From: JAJPKR01 sp050746125 | Lineage (GTDB): Bacteria > Acidobacteriota > Terriglobia > Terriglobales > SCQP01 | DNA length: 64,000 nt | Direction of reading: 5' to 3' | NCBI GenBank assembly: GCA_050746125.1 | Contig: JBOGKX010000005.1 | Span: 13,299 to 77,298, forward strand | Shown here: one piece after another, positions 25,684 through 36,025 of the stretch | How the letters are laid out: every line of letters begins with the position of its first letter | Position numbering within the stretch: the stretch's first letter is position 1 | Position numbers and translations under genes: made by a program | The notes under the pieces: model-generated | The model's database searches: none | What the model saw: only the letters and a program-made list of their open reading frames with translations | Told to the model about the DNA's origin: nothing

Positions 25684-27171
25684 ATGAACATTCGCGCCCA
25701 GATGGCGATGGTCTTTCACCTCGACAAATGCATCGGCTGCCATACCTGCAGCTTGGCGTGCAAGAACATTTGGACCGACCGCCCCGGCACCGAGTACATG
25801 TGGTGGAACAACGTCGAGACCAAGCCGGGCACCGGCTATCCCACCTTGTACGAGGATCAGGAAAAGTACCGCGGCGGCTGGGAGCTCAAGGACGGCGAGC
25901 TGCGGCTGCGCTTGGGCAGCCGGCCGAGCGAACTGGTGAATATCAGCTTCAACCCTCGGCTGCCGACGCTCGACGATTACTACGAGCCTTGGACCTACAA
26001 ATACGACGAGCTGATCAACGCGCCGCTGGGCGACGATCAGCCGGTGGCGCGCCCAATCTCGATGATCACCGGCCGGGAGATGGAGATCGAGGCCGGCCCC
26101 AACTGGGATGACGATCTGGGCGGATCGCAGATCTACGCGGCCAACGATCCCAATCTCCAGAAGCTGAGCGAGCAGGAGCGGCGCGATTTTTTCGACTTGC
26201 AGCAACTGGTGTTCTTCTACCTGCCGCGCATCTGCAACCACTGCCTCAACCCCAGTTGCGTCGCCGCCTGCCCGACCGGCGCCATTTACAAGCGCGGCGA
26301 AGACGGCATCGTGCTGATCAGCCAGGAGAAGTGCCAGGGCTGGCGCATGTGCGTTTCCGGCTGCCCCTACAAGAAGGTTTATTTCAACTGGTCCACGGGC
26401 AAGTCGGAGAAGTGCATTCTCTGCTATCCGCGCCTGGAGAGCGGGCAGGCGCCGGCTTGCTTCCACACTTGCCCGGGCCGCATTCGCTACCTGGGCATGG
26501 TGCTCTACGACGCGGACCGCATCCAGGCCACGGCCAGCCGCCCGGATCGGGAACTGGTGGCGGCGCAGCGGGAACTGCTGCTCGATCCCAACGATGCCGC
26601 GGTGCTGGCCGAGGCGCACGCGCAGGGGATCGAGGACAAGGTGTTGGACGCCTGCCGGCGCTCGCCGGTCTATCGCTACGTGAAGGAGTGGGGGTTGGCG
26701 CTGCCGCTGCATCCGGAGTGGCGCACGCTGCCGATGCTGTTTTACGTGCCGCCGCTCTTGCCGGTGCTGGCGACGATGTCGGGCGACAATTACGAACTGG
26801 CGAGGGATTTCTTCCCCAGCCTCGACAGCATTCGCATTCCCATGCGCTACCTGGCCAGCCTGTTCAGCGCCGGCGACGAGGAGACGATCCTGAAGGTTTA
26901 TCGCAAGCTGATGGCGGGGCGGCTTTATCTGCGCGCCGAGACGGTCGGCGACGTGCCCGCCGATCAGGTCGAGCGAGCGCTGGCCGAAGCGGAAACCGGC
27001 GGCGAGGAGCTGAAGGCGATCTATCGTCTCACGACGCTGGCCACCGCCGAGGAGCGTTACGTGATACCGCCCTTCTTGCGGGAGCAGGCGATCGAGGCTA
27101 CGGGCGATCCACACTTGTTCCAAGAGGCGGCGGGGGCGGGATTTTTGCAGTGGCCGCAGCGGGGGGCGTAG
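25684..27171 (+). CDS. narH: Respiratory nitrate reductase beta subunit NarH
   Basis: The iron-sulfur electron-transfer subunit, 495 residues, that wires NarI to NarG. It has four cysteine clusters: CIGCHTCSLAC, CNHCLNPSCVAACP, CQGWRMCVSGCP (the Trp in place of the second Cys is the usual sign of the [3Fe-4S] cluster) and CILCYPRLESGQAPAC with FHTCPG. ATG 25684 is preceded by an AGGAGCC site, and the first cluster follows in the usual place. It lies 25 bases after narG and 11 before narJ. Length matches the family. Confidence 0.97.
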   Translation: MNIRAQMAMVFHLDKCIGCHTCSLACKNIWTDRPGTEYMWWNNVETKPGTGYPTLYEDQEKYRGGWELKDGELRLRLGSRPSELVNISFNPRLPTLDDYYEPWTYKYDELINAPLGDDQPVARPISMITGREMEIEAGPNWDDDLGGSQIYAANDPNLQKLSEQERRDFFDLQQLVFFYLPRICNHCLNPSCVAACPTGAIYKRGEDGIVLISQEKCQGWRMCVSGCPYKKVYFNWSTGKSEKCILCYPRLESGQAPACFHTCPGRIRYLGMVLYDADRIQATASRPDRELVAAQRELLLDPNDAAVLAEAHAQGIEDKVLDACRRSPVYRYVKEWGLALPLHPEWRTLPMLFYVPPLLPVLATMSGDNYELARDFFPSLDSIRIPMRYLASLFSAGDEETILKVYRKLMAGRLYLRAETVGDVPADQVERALAEAETGGEELKAIYRLTTLATAEERYVIPPFLREQAIEATGDPHLFQEAAGAGFLQWPQRGA

Positions 27172-27182
27172 GCAGGACCGCG

Positions 27183-27710
27183 ATGGGAGCGTACACCTTA
27201 TTCGCCGACGTTCTCGATTACCCGGGCCCGGATTGGCCGGCGGCGCTGGCGCGGTGCCGCGCGGAGGCCGGCGGCGGGGAACTCGAGGCCTTCGCGGCAG
27301 CGGTCTCCGGTCTGACGCCGGGCCAGTTGCAGGAGGCGTACACGGCGGCTTTCGACATGCAGCCGGAAATGACGCTGAACACCGGCTACCACATCTTCGG
27401 CGACGACTACGCGCGCAGCCTGTTTCTGGCGCAACTGGCGGAAATTTACCGCGCCCAGGGCTTCGGAGCGGGCAGCGAACTGCCGGATCACGCCTGCCTG
27501 TTGCTGCGCTTTCTCGACCGCGGCGGCGGACCCGCGTGCGACGGCCTGGCCGAGGAGGGCCTGGCGCCGGCGCTGGCCCGGGTGGCGGAACGATTGGAGG
27601 CGGCGCGGCATCCCTACGGCCATCTATTGCGCGCCATTGTGGCGGCGCTGCCGCCGCCGGGGCTGGAACTGGCGCGGGCGGAGCGCAGCGTCCTGCCAGT
27701 GCTGAGTTGA
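27183..27710 (+). CDS. narJ: Nitrate reductase assembly chaperone NarJ
   Basis: A 175-residue cytoplasmic chaperone of the NarJ/TorD family that delivers molybdenum cofactor to NarGH and guides its membrane attachment. Typical features are the opening YTLFADVLDYP, the LQEAYTAAFD block with LNTGYHIFGDD, and LPDHACLLLRFLD. It is shorter than E. coli NarJ (about 236) but complete in the core. It sits between narH and narI as in other nar operons. Confidence 0.94.
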   Translation: MGAYTLFADVLDYPGPDWPAALARCRAEAGGGELEAFAAAVSGLTPGQLQEAYTAAFDMQPEMTLNTGYHIFGDDYARSLFLAQLAEIYRAQGFGAGSELPDHACLLLRFLDRGGGPACDGLAEEGLAPALARVAERLEAARHPYGHLLRAIVAALPPPGLELARAERSVLPVLS

Positions 27711-27721
27711 GGAGCTAGCCG

Positions 27722-28438
27722 ATGACGCCGCGACCGCTCGACATGTTTTGGTTCGTGGCCGTGCCGTACGTGGCTCTGGTGCTGGCCATCTTCGGGGGCA
27801 TCTACCGCTATTACCGGCGGCGCTTCACCTACTCCAGCCTTTCCTCGCAGCTGCTGGAAAATCGGCGCTTGTTTTGGGGCTCGGTTTCGTGGCACTACGG
27901 CATCACGCTGATCCTGCTGGCGCATCTGCTGGCGGCGCTGTTTCCCGGCGCGGCGGCCTGGCTGCTCGGCGGCCGCATTCGCCTCATGGTGCTGGAATTC
28001 ACCGGCATGGCGCTGGCGCTCTATGCGCTGGTGGGGCTGCTGATCTTGATCGCGCGGCGCTGGCCGACCCTATCGCTGCCGCGGGCGACGACCTCGACCA
28101 TGGACGGTTTCCTGCTGTTTTTCCTCTTGGTGCAGGTCGTCACGGGCTTGGGTGTCTCGATGTTCAATCGCTGGGGCGGGTTGTGGTATTTAAAGACGGC
28201 GGTGCCCTGGTTCTGGTCGCTGGTGCGGCTGCACCCGGACGTCCGCACGGTGGCGTTTCTGCCGGGCTTCGTGCAAGTCCACTTCGTAATCGGATTCATC
28301 GTAATTTTGCTGTTTCCTTTCAGCCGGCTGGTACACCTGGTGAAGTTCCCGCTGCCTTACCTATGGCGCCCGTATCAGGTAGTGATCTGGAACCGGCCGC
28401 GGCCGACGGCGACGACGACCGCCCAGCGGAGCGAATGA
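27722..28438 (+). CDS. narI: Nitrate reductase gamma subunit NarI (diheme cytochrome b)
   Basis: A membrane cytochrome b of 238 residues with about five membrane segments, which oxidises quinol and passes electrons to NarH. Histidines suitable for the two b hemes occur in the SWHYGITLILLAHLLAAL segment and in the late VQVHFVIGFIVILLFPFSRLVH segment, both family hallmarks. The stop overlaps the start of the Rieske gene by 4 bases (ATGA). Because NarI can oxidise quinol by itself, the bc genes that follow suggest a second route of electrons. Confidence 0.95.
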   Translation: MTPRPLDMFWFVAVPYVALVLAIFGGIYRYYRRRFTYSSLSSQLLENRRLFWGSVSWHYGITLILLAHLLAALFPGAAAWLLGGRIRLMVLEFTGMALALYALVGLLILIARRWPTLSLPRATTSTMDGFLLFFLLVQVVTGLGVSMFNRWGGLWYLKTAVPWFWSLVRLHPDVRTVAFLPGFVQVHFVIGFIVILLFPFSRLVHLVKFPLPYLWRPYQVVIWNRPRPTATTTAQRSE

Positions 28439-28944
28439 TGGACATGGAAGAACCTTGCCGCGAGTGCGGCGAAGACGTTTCGCGGCGGCGATTTCTCGCC
28501 CGCCTCAGCATCTGGGCGGGCGCGGTTGGGGCGGCGCTGGTCGCGGTGCCGAGCATCGGGTTTCTGCTCGGCCTGCGGCGGCCGACGAAGGTCTGGCGCG
28601 GCGTGGGCGCGGCAAGCGGCTTTGAAGTCGGCGCCACCGTCAAAGTTTCATTTCTCGACCCCTCGCCCTTGCCCTGGGCAGGGGTGACAGCGAGGACCGC
28701 GGCCTGGCTGCGGCGAGTAAGCGATACGGAATTCATCGCTTTCTCGGTGAACTGCACGCATCTCGGCTGCCCGGTGCGATGGCTGCCCGGCGCCAATCTT
28801 TTCATGTGTCCGTGCCACGGCGGGGTTTTTTACGCCGACGGCACGGTGGCCTCCGGACCGCCGCCGCGCCCGCTGACGCGCTATCCGGTGCGCGTCAACG
28901 CCGGCCAGGTCGAGGTCTTCACCAGTCCGCTGCCCATCACCTAA
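28435..28944 (+). CDS. Rieske iron-sulfur protein of a cytochrome bc complex
   Basis: A 169-residue Rieske protein. The [2Fe-2S] ligands are Cys107 and His109 (CTHLGC) and Cys125 and His128 (CPCHGG); Cys112 and Cys127 form the usual stabilising disulfide. The N-terminus has a twin-arginine motif (SRRRFLARLSIW) followed by one membrane anchor, as in Rieske proteins of bc and b6f complexes. A CRECG pair lies before the Tat motif. Two adjacent ATG codons (28435, 28438) are possible starts. It is followed after 4 bases by the cytochrome b-c gene. Confidence 0.95.
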   Translation: MMDMEEPCRECGEDVSRRRFLARLSIWAGAVGAALVAVPSIGFLLGLRRPTKVWRGVGAASGFEVGATVKVSFLDPSPLPWAGVTARTAAWLRRVSDTEFIAFSVNCTHLGCPVRWLPGANLFMCPCHGGVFYADGTVASGPPPRPLTRYPVRVNAGQVEVFTSPLPIT

Positions 28945-28948
28945 CTTC

Positions 28949-30475
28949 ATGGACGACCCTCGCAGCGCATCATCATCCGGGGAATCCGCCGCGCCGGCGC
29001 CCGCACCCACCGAGCCTCCGGCCCGGCGCGCCGGCCTGGGGCGGCGCTGCGCGCACTGGTTCGACGACCTGACGGGCGTTTCCGCGCTGCTGGGGCCGAT
29101 CCTGCGCCATCCCGTGCCGCGCGCCCGCAAGTCGGCTTGGCTTTACGTCTTGGGCAGCGCCACGCTTTTCGTTTTTCTGCTCCAAATCGTCACCGGCATC
29201 GCCCTGGCCAGCGCCTACGTGCCGTCATCGGGGCAGGCGTACCTGACGCTGCAGTTTATCGACAGCACGAAATTGGGCGCCATCGTGCGCGGCCTGCATT
29301 ATTTCGGCGCGTCGGCGATGGTGATCCTGATCGGTATCCACGCCATTCGCGTTTATTTGATGGCGGCCTACAAATACCCGCGGCAGATGAACTGGCTGAC
29401 GGGCGTGGTGCTGCTGTTTTTGACGCTGGGCATGGCCTTCACCGGCCAGCTGCTGCGCTGGGATCAGAACGGCTTCTGGTCGGCGGTGGTGGGGGCGGAG
29501 CAGGCGGGGCGCACGCCGTTCCTGGGCGGATGGTTCGGACATTTCGTGCTGGCGGGAGATACGGCGGGCGGCGCCACGCTGAGCCGCTTCTTCGCGGCGC
29601 ACGTGTTTTTCATCCCCGCGCTGATCTTTTTGTTCTTGGGGTTTCATCTGTACCTGGTGCTGCATCACGGCATCTCGGAGGCGCCGCGCGCCGGCCGCAA
29701 AGTGGAGCCGCGCACCTACCGGCAGTGGTACCGGGCGCTGCTGGCGCGGGACGGCGAGGCGTTTTGGCCGTATGCGGCGTGGCGCGACGCGGTCTTCGGC
29801 TTGATCGTGATCGTGGCCATCTTCGCCTTGGCAATCAGCATCGGCGCGCCGGCGGTGAACCAACCACCCGATCCGACGATCCTCGGCGCCTCGCCGCGGC
29901 CCGATTGGTATCTGCTCTGGTACTACGCTCTGCTCTCGGTGTTGCCGCGCTGGATCGAGAACTACGTCATCATTCTCGCGCCACTGATCTTCATCGTGGC
30001 GCTCATCGCGCTGCCGCTGGTCGCGCCGGCCGGCGAGCGCAGCCCGCTGCGGCGGCCCTGGTCGCTGGTGATCGTCGCCGGCATCGTCGTCACCATCGCG
30101 TTTTACACCCATCTCGGCAACCTGGCACCCTGGTCGCCGCGCTTCGAGGCGACGCCCTTGCCCGCTTCGGTGGTGGGGGCGCGCAGCGGACCGGTGGCGC
30201 TCGGGGCGGGAGTTTTCTATGAAAAGGGATGCGAATACTGCCATCGCATCTCCGGCTACGGCGGCATTCGCGGCCCCGATCTCAGCGACGTCGGCGACCG
30301 GCTCAACGCCGACCAGATCACGACGCGAATCTTTAGCGGCGCCACCAACATGCCCTCCTACTCGGGGAACATGAGCCCGGCGGAACTCTCGGCCGTCGTG
30401 GCTTTCTTGCAATCGCGGCACACGCTGCCGCCCGCGCCGGCAACGGCGCCGGCCCCGGCCGGAGGCCGCCCATGA
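28949..30475 (+). CDS. Fused cytochrome b - cytochrome c subunit of a bc complex
   Basis: A 508-residue fusion. The first about 220 residues are a full cytochrome b core with heme ligands in GLHYFGASAMVILIGIHAIR and AHVFFIPALIFLFLGFHLYLVLHH. Then comes the subunit IV-like part with the quinone-site motif PDWY (as in b6f and Gram-positive bc types, not PEWY). At the C-terminus is a monoheme cytochrome c with Cys428, Cys431 and His432 (CEYCH) and a likely Met ligand in TNMPSYSGNM. With the Rieske protein it forms a quinol:cytochrome c oxidoreductase. The stop overlaps the next start by 4 bases. Confidence 0.94.
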   Translation: MDDPRSASSSGESAAPAPAPTEPPARRAGLGRRCAHWFDDLTGVSALLGPILRHPVPRARKSAWLYVLGSATLFVFLLQIVTGIALASAYVPSSGQAYLTLQFIDSTKLGAIVRGLHYFGASAMVILIGIHAIRVYLMAAYKYPRQMNWLTGVVLLFLTLGMAFTGQLLRWDQNGFWSAVVGAEQAGRTPFLGGWFGHFVLAGDTAGGATLSRFFAAHVFFIPALIFLFLGFHLYLVLHHGISEAPRAGRKVEPRTYRQWYRALLARDGEAFWPYAAWRDAVFGLIVIVAIFALAISIGAPAVNQPPDPTILGASPRPDWYLLWYYALLSVLPRWIENYVIILAPLIFIVALIALPLVAPAGERSPLRRPWSLVIVAGIVVTIAFYTHLGNLAPWSPRFEATPLPASVVGARSGPVALGAGVFYEKGCEYCHRISGYGGIRGPDLSDVGDRLNADQITTRIFSGATNMPSYSGNMSPAELSAVVAFLQSRHTLPPAPATAPAPAGGRP

Positions 30476-31008
30476 GCACGCCGCCGGATTGGCGGCAGCA
30501 GCCGCTGGCGGCGCTGCTGCGCCACATCGTCGAGACCCATCATCGTTATTGCCGGGAGGAAGGGGCGCGCCTGGCCGATCTCTTCGCCGAGGAACTGGCG
30601 GCGAGGCGCGGCGACGCAACACTGGCGCGGTTGCAGGGCTTCTTCATCCAATTGCAGTCGGCGCTGACCGTGCACCTGGCCAAGGAGGAGCAGGTGCTGT
30701 TCCCGATGATCGCGCGGCTGGAGCAAGCGGCGGAGCGCGGCGGCGAGGCGCCGCGATTCAGCTTTGGCAGCATCGCGGCGCCGATTCGCATGATGAACCT
30801 CGAACACCAGGAGGCGGACCGCATGCTGGAGCGGATGCGCGCGCTGTCGAGCCGATTCGCCTGCCCGACCGGGGCCAACGAGCGGACGCGCGAGCTTTAC
30901 GCCGGGCTGGCCGCGTTCGACCGCGACCTGGCGACGCATGCCGGCTTGGAGGACGAGATCCTGTTTCCGCGCGCCATCGCCCTGGAAGCCAGCTTGAGCG
31001 CGGCCTAG
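30472..31008 (+). CDS. RIC-type hemerythrin-like di-iron protein (iron-sulfur cluster repair)
   Basis: A 178-residue hemerythrin-like domain of the YtfE/ScdA/DnrN type. The pattern begins DWRQQPLAALLRHIVETHH and continues with HLAKEEQVLFPMI, PIRMMNLEHQEAD and THAGLEDEILFPRA, giving the four His and two Glu of the di-iron site. These proteins repair iron-sulfur clusters damaged by nitric oxide or oxidation. The N-terminal ScdA_N (cysteine-bearing) domain of full RIC proteins is absent. The gene overlaps the cytochrome b-c gene by 4 bases, so it is made together with the nitrate-reducing chain, which fits protection against nitrite-derived nitric oxide. Confidence 0.88.
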   Translation: MSTPPDWRQQPLAALLRHIVETHHRYCREEGARLADLFAEELAARRGDATLARLQGFFIQLQSALTVHLAKEEQVLFPMIARLEQAAERGGEAPRFSFGSIAAPIRMMNLEHQEADRMLERMRALSSRFACPTGANERTRELYAGLAAFDRDLATHAGLEDEILFPRAIALEASLSAA

Positions 31009-31023
31009 ACGCCAAGGCCATTC

Positions 31024-31683
31024 ATGAGCGAACTCCCGCACCCGCCGGAGCGGCCGCCTGCAAGCCGAAGCCAGCGGACGCTGCGCCTGCTCGACCCGCT
31101 GGTCATCCGCGGGCTGTTGGCGCGGCTGCGCCTTGCCCATCTGCTGGAGCGGTTCCCGGAGCGGCCGCTTTGGGCGCTCTTCATGTTCGTCAACGGCTTC
31201 ATCAGCATCGCCATCATGGCGGGGGTGGGGATGGCATCGCACACGCCCTTCGTATTTCCTTCGCTCGGCCCGACCGCGTTTTTGTTTTTTTTCGCGCCGC
31301 TCTCGCCCACCGCATCGCCCCGGCACACGATTTACGGGCACGGCATCGGCATCCTTTGCGGCTACTTTGCTTTGTGGTCGGTGGGGCTGAATCACGCCCC
31401 GTCGATCACGGCGGTGGGCATCAACGACGAGCGGATCTTTGCCGCCGCCCTCTCGCTGGCATCGACGGGAGCGCTGATGATCCTGCTCAAGGCGGCGCAT
31501 CCGCCGGCGGGCGCCACCACGCTGATCATCTCGCTGGGCATCGTGACGCGGCCCCTCTCACTGCTGGTGATCGAGATCGCGGTGGCGGCGCTGGCCCTGC
31601 AAGCGATCGCCATGAACCGCCTGGCCGGCTTGCCTTATCCACTGTGGGCGGCGCGGCAGCCGCAAGGGCCGGCGGCGTCCTGA
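31024..31683 (+). CDS. HPP-family membrane protein, candidate nitrite/nitrate carrier
   Basis: A 219-residue integral membrane protein with about four to five membrane segments. It has the family signatures FPSLGPTAFLFFFAPLSP and SPRHTIYGHGIGILCGY, then AHPPAGATTLIIS, whose His-Pro-Pro names the family. Some HPP proteins of cyanobacteria and chloroplasts have been shown to move nitrite. It is the last gene of the nitrate operon, 15 bases after the RIC gene, and no NarK-type transporter is seen in the window, so I infer that it carries nitrite or nitrate here. An N-terminal extension of about 45 residues is hydrophilic. Confidence 0.85.
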   Translation: MSELPHPPERPPASRSQRTLRLLDPLVIRGLLARLRLAHLLERFPERPLWALFMFVNGFISIAIMAGVGMASHTPFVFPSLGPTAFLFFFAPLSPTASPRHTIYGHGIGILCGYFALWSVGLNHAPSITAVGINDERIFAAALSLASTGALMILLKAAHPPAGATTLIISLGIVTRPLSLLVIEIAVAALALQAIAMNRLAGLPYPLWAARQPQGPAAS

Positions 31684-31708
31684 GCGCGCGCCGGCGGCTG
31701 CCCCGCGG

Positions 31709-33589
<1,881 letters not shown>

Positions 33590-33835
33590 CTAGCCCTCCC
33601 AGCGGACGGAATATTCCTCGATCACCGGGTTGGTCAACACCTCGCGCGCCACCCGCTCGACTTCGCGCGCTGCCGCCTCGCGCGAGAGCGAGGGGTCAAG
33701 ATCGAGCTCGAAGCATTTACCCTGGCGCACGCCGCCGATACTCCGGTGGCCGCGCTTGGCCAGGGCGGCCTGGACGGCCTTGCCTTGGGGATCGAGCACG
33801 CTTTTTTTCAGTGCGACATGGACAAACGCTTTCAT
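33590..33835 (-). CDS. purS: Phosphoribosylformylglycinamidine synthase subunit PurS
   Basis: PurS is the small bridging subunit of the PurLQS complex of purine synthesis. The 81-residue protein has the family pattern: FVHVALKKSVLDPQGKAVQAAL, then GVRQGKCFELDLD, and VLTNPVIEEYSV at the end. It overlaps the sensor-kinase stop by 4 bases (ATGA) and abuts glmS. purQ and purL, its usual neighbours, are not in the window, so its place between a two-component system and glmS is unusual. Confidence 0.95.
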   Translation of the reverse strand: MKAFVHVALKKSVLDPQGKAVQAALAKRGHRSIGGVRQGKCFELDLDPSLSREAAAREVERVAREVLTNPVIEEYSVRWEG

Positions 33836-35331
33836 GAGGGGGCTGTGCGCATTTTAGCATCCGCCTCGGCGGCGCCTTGAGGTTCCTCCGTCGCGGCGGG
33901 CGGCCCGGCGCCAGGGAGGGTGACGGTGACGGTGGTGCCGCGGCCCAATTCGCTGGCGATGGCGATCATGCCGCCGCAGGCCTCGATCAAGGCCTGGCAG
34001 ATGGGCAGGCCGAGGCCATAGCCGCCGGTTTGGCGGGCGCGGGAGGGATCGGAGCGGTGGAAGCGTTCGAAAAGGTGCGGCAAGTCGCCTGCGGCGATTC
34101 CCGAGCCGGAATCGGCCACGGTCACGACGACGCTGCCGGGATCGCCCGGCGCCGGCGCGGCGGCCACGACGATGGCGGCGCCGGCGGGGCTGTGGCGGAT
34201 GGCGTTTTCGACCAAGTTCACCCAGACCAATTCGAGATCCTCGGCGTCGGCGCGGGCGGCGAGCGCGGCGGCGCCGCGAAATTCCAGGCGCATGCCCTGG
34301 CTCTCGGCCATGGGGCGGAGGCGGTCGAGGGCGGCTTCACAGGTAAGCGCCAGCGCGACCGGCTCGGCGGCGCGGCGGGCGGCGGGCTCGGCCAGGTACT
34401 GCTCGGCGCGGGCCAGGCGGAGCATGCGCGCCAAGAGCGCTTCGAGGCGCTCGACGTCTTCGAGCGAGCGGCGGGCGGCAGCGCGGTACTCGGCCGGCTC
34501 GCGCTCGCGCTGCAAAAGCGTCTGGAGGCTGGACTTCAAGATGGCCACCGGCGTTTTCAGCTCGTGGGCGGCGTCGGCCAAGAAGTCGCGCTGGCGGCGG
34601 AATGCGGCGCGCAGGCCGGCGAGCATGCGCTCGAGGGCGGAGGCCAAGGGCGCCAGCTCGGCCACGCCGCGCGCCGCCGGCGGAGGATGAAAGTCCCAGT
34701 GACGGGCGGAGACACCCCCGGCCGCGCCGGCCAAGGCGCGCAGCGGCGCTAGGCCGCGCCGGATATACCAGGCGGCGAAGCCAACGGCCAGCAGCAAAAG
34801 CAGCAGACTGGCAATGGCGACGGTCCAAACCACGGCGGCCACGCGCCGGTTGAACGCCAGCAACGGCGAAGCGTAAACCACGTCGAGGCGCGAGGGCGGA
34901 CCCTCGATGCCCACTTCAGTATCGAGCACGGGCAGATCGCGCAGAACCAGGGCGCGATAAGGAACGCGGGCCACCGAGACGTTGGCGAAGCCGCTGCGGG
35001 CGCCGGCCAACAGATTGGGCGGCGGGGCGGACGAGGCGGCGATCGGGGTGCGGCCTAGGCGAGAGATGCCGACGATCTGAAAGAGGTCGGGATGGCGCGG
35101 ATCGGAAGGCGGCGGCAGCAGGGTCGGATCGAAGAGCAGGCCGCCGCCAACTTCGCGATACCGCACTAACGCGGCCACGTCAATGGCGCGGCCGCGCAAA
35201 GCAGTGTCGAAGGCAGCATGCAACTGGCGGGCGGTGTACCAAACTCCCACCAGCAACAATCCGCCCGCGAGCAGCAGTTGCGAGAGCACCACCACCGCGA
35301 TCAGACGGCGAGTTAGCGAGATGCGTCGCAT
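33832..35331 (-). CDS. Sensor histidine kinase
   Basis: A 499-residue membrane kinase. The membrane segments are at about 10-31 and 167-189, with an extracytoplasmic sensor of about 130 residues between them. A HAMP-like linker follows, then the H box with His256 (ADAAHELKTPV), N box NLVENAIRHSP, and G boxes DSGSGI and GYGLGLPICQ. The layout is like QseC/CusS-type kinases. It is encoded 10 bases after its regulator and overlaps purS by 4 bases. The signal is unknown. Confidence 0.94.
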   Translation of the reverse strand: MRRISLTRRLIAVVVLSQLLLAGGLLLVGVWYTARQLHAAFDTALRGRAIDVAALVRYREVGGGLLFDPTLLPPPSDPRHPDLFQIVGISRLGRTPIAASSAPPPNLLAGARSGFANVSVARVPYRALVLRDLPVLDTEVGIEGPPSRLDVVYASPLLAFNRRVAAVVWTVAIASLLLLLLAVGFAAWYIRRGLAPLRALAGAAGGVSARHWDFHPPPAARGVAELAPLASALERMLAGLRAAFRRQRDFLADAAHELKTPVAILKSSLQTLLQREREPAEYRAAARRSLEDVERLEALLARMLRLARAEQYLAEPAARRAAEPVALALTCEAALDRLRPMAESQGMRLEFRGAAALAARADAEDLELVWVNLVENAIRHSPAGAAIVVAAAPAPGDPGSVVVTVADSGSGIAAGDLPHLFERFHRSDPSRARQTGGYGLGLPICQALIEACGGMIAIASELGRGTTVTVTLPGAGPPAATEEPQGAAEADAKMRTAPS

Positions 35332-35341
35332 GGTCCGGTGC

Positions 35342-36025
35342 TCAGGGCGCCTCCTCGCCGCGCAGCATGTAGCCGTGGCCGCGCACGGTTTGGATGAGCG
35401 TGGGGCCGGCGCCCGAATCGAGCTTGCGGCGCAAGCCGGAGATGTAGACCTCGATGACGTTGCTGAACTTTTCCCAGTTGTAGTCGTAAAGGTGCTCGAG
35501 CAGCTCTTCCTTGGAAACCACCGTGCGGGGGCGGTGAGCGAGATATTCGAGCACGCGGTACTCCATGGGCGTCAGCGCCACGGCGCCGCCGGCGCGGCGC
35601 ACGGCGCGCTCGGCGGTATTGACTTCGAGATCGCCGAGGCGCAAGAGCGGCGCCGGCCGTCCTTTGCCGCGCCGGATCAAGGCTTTGGCGCGGGCCAGAA
35701 ATTCGCCCAGATCGAAGGGCTTGGCCACGTAGTCGTCGGCGCCAGCGTTGAGCAGGGCGATGACGGATTCGCGCTCGTCGCGCGCGGTCAGGATCAGCAC
35801 CGGCACGGGGCGCCCCCCGGCGCGCAGGCGGCGCACGACGGTCGCGCCATCGAGCTTGGGCAGCATCAGGTCGAGGATCACCAGGTCGTAGTCGCTGGTT
35901 TCGGCGAGAAACAGGCCCTGCTCGCCGTCGAGGGCGACATCCACGGCAAAGCCGGCGTTTTCGCGCAGGCCGCGGGCCAGGTTTTCCGCCAGCCGCTGCT
36001 CGTCCTCGACGATCAGCACCCGCAT
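35342..36025 (-). CDS. OmpR-family response regulator
   Basis: A 227-residue regulator with receiver (VEDEQ, phospho-acceptor Asp52 in LVILDLMLPK, ILTARDE, YVAKPF) and a winged-helix output domain (LTPMEYRVLEYLA ending VRGHGYMLRGE). I chose ATG 36025 because it begins the receiver fold and overlaps the uvrA stop by one base (TAATG), which implies coupled translation; an open stretch upstream to 36193 is antisense-like noise within uvrA. It is the partner of the kinase encoded next. Confidence 0.96.
   Translation of the reverse strand: MRVLIVEDEQRLAENLARGLRENAGFAVDVALDGEQGLFLAETSDYDLVILDLMLPKLDGATVVRRLRAGGRPVPVLILTARDERESVIALLNAGADDYVAKPFDLGEFLARAKALIRRGKGRPAPLLRLGDLEVNTAERAVRRAGGAVALTPMEYRVLEYLAHRPRTVVSKEELLEHLYDYNWEKFSNVIEVYISGLRRKLDSGAGPTLIQTVRGHGYMLRGEEAP

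Noticed and set aside
33590..33640. A glmS ribozyme or riboswitch in front of glmS
   Set aside because: The space upstream of glmS is taken by purS and its stop codon abuts the glmS start.
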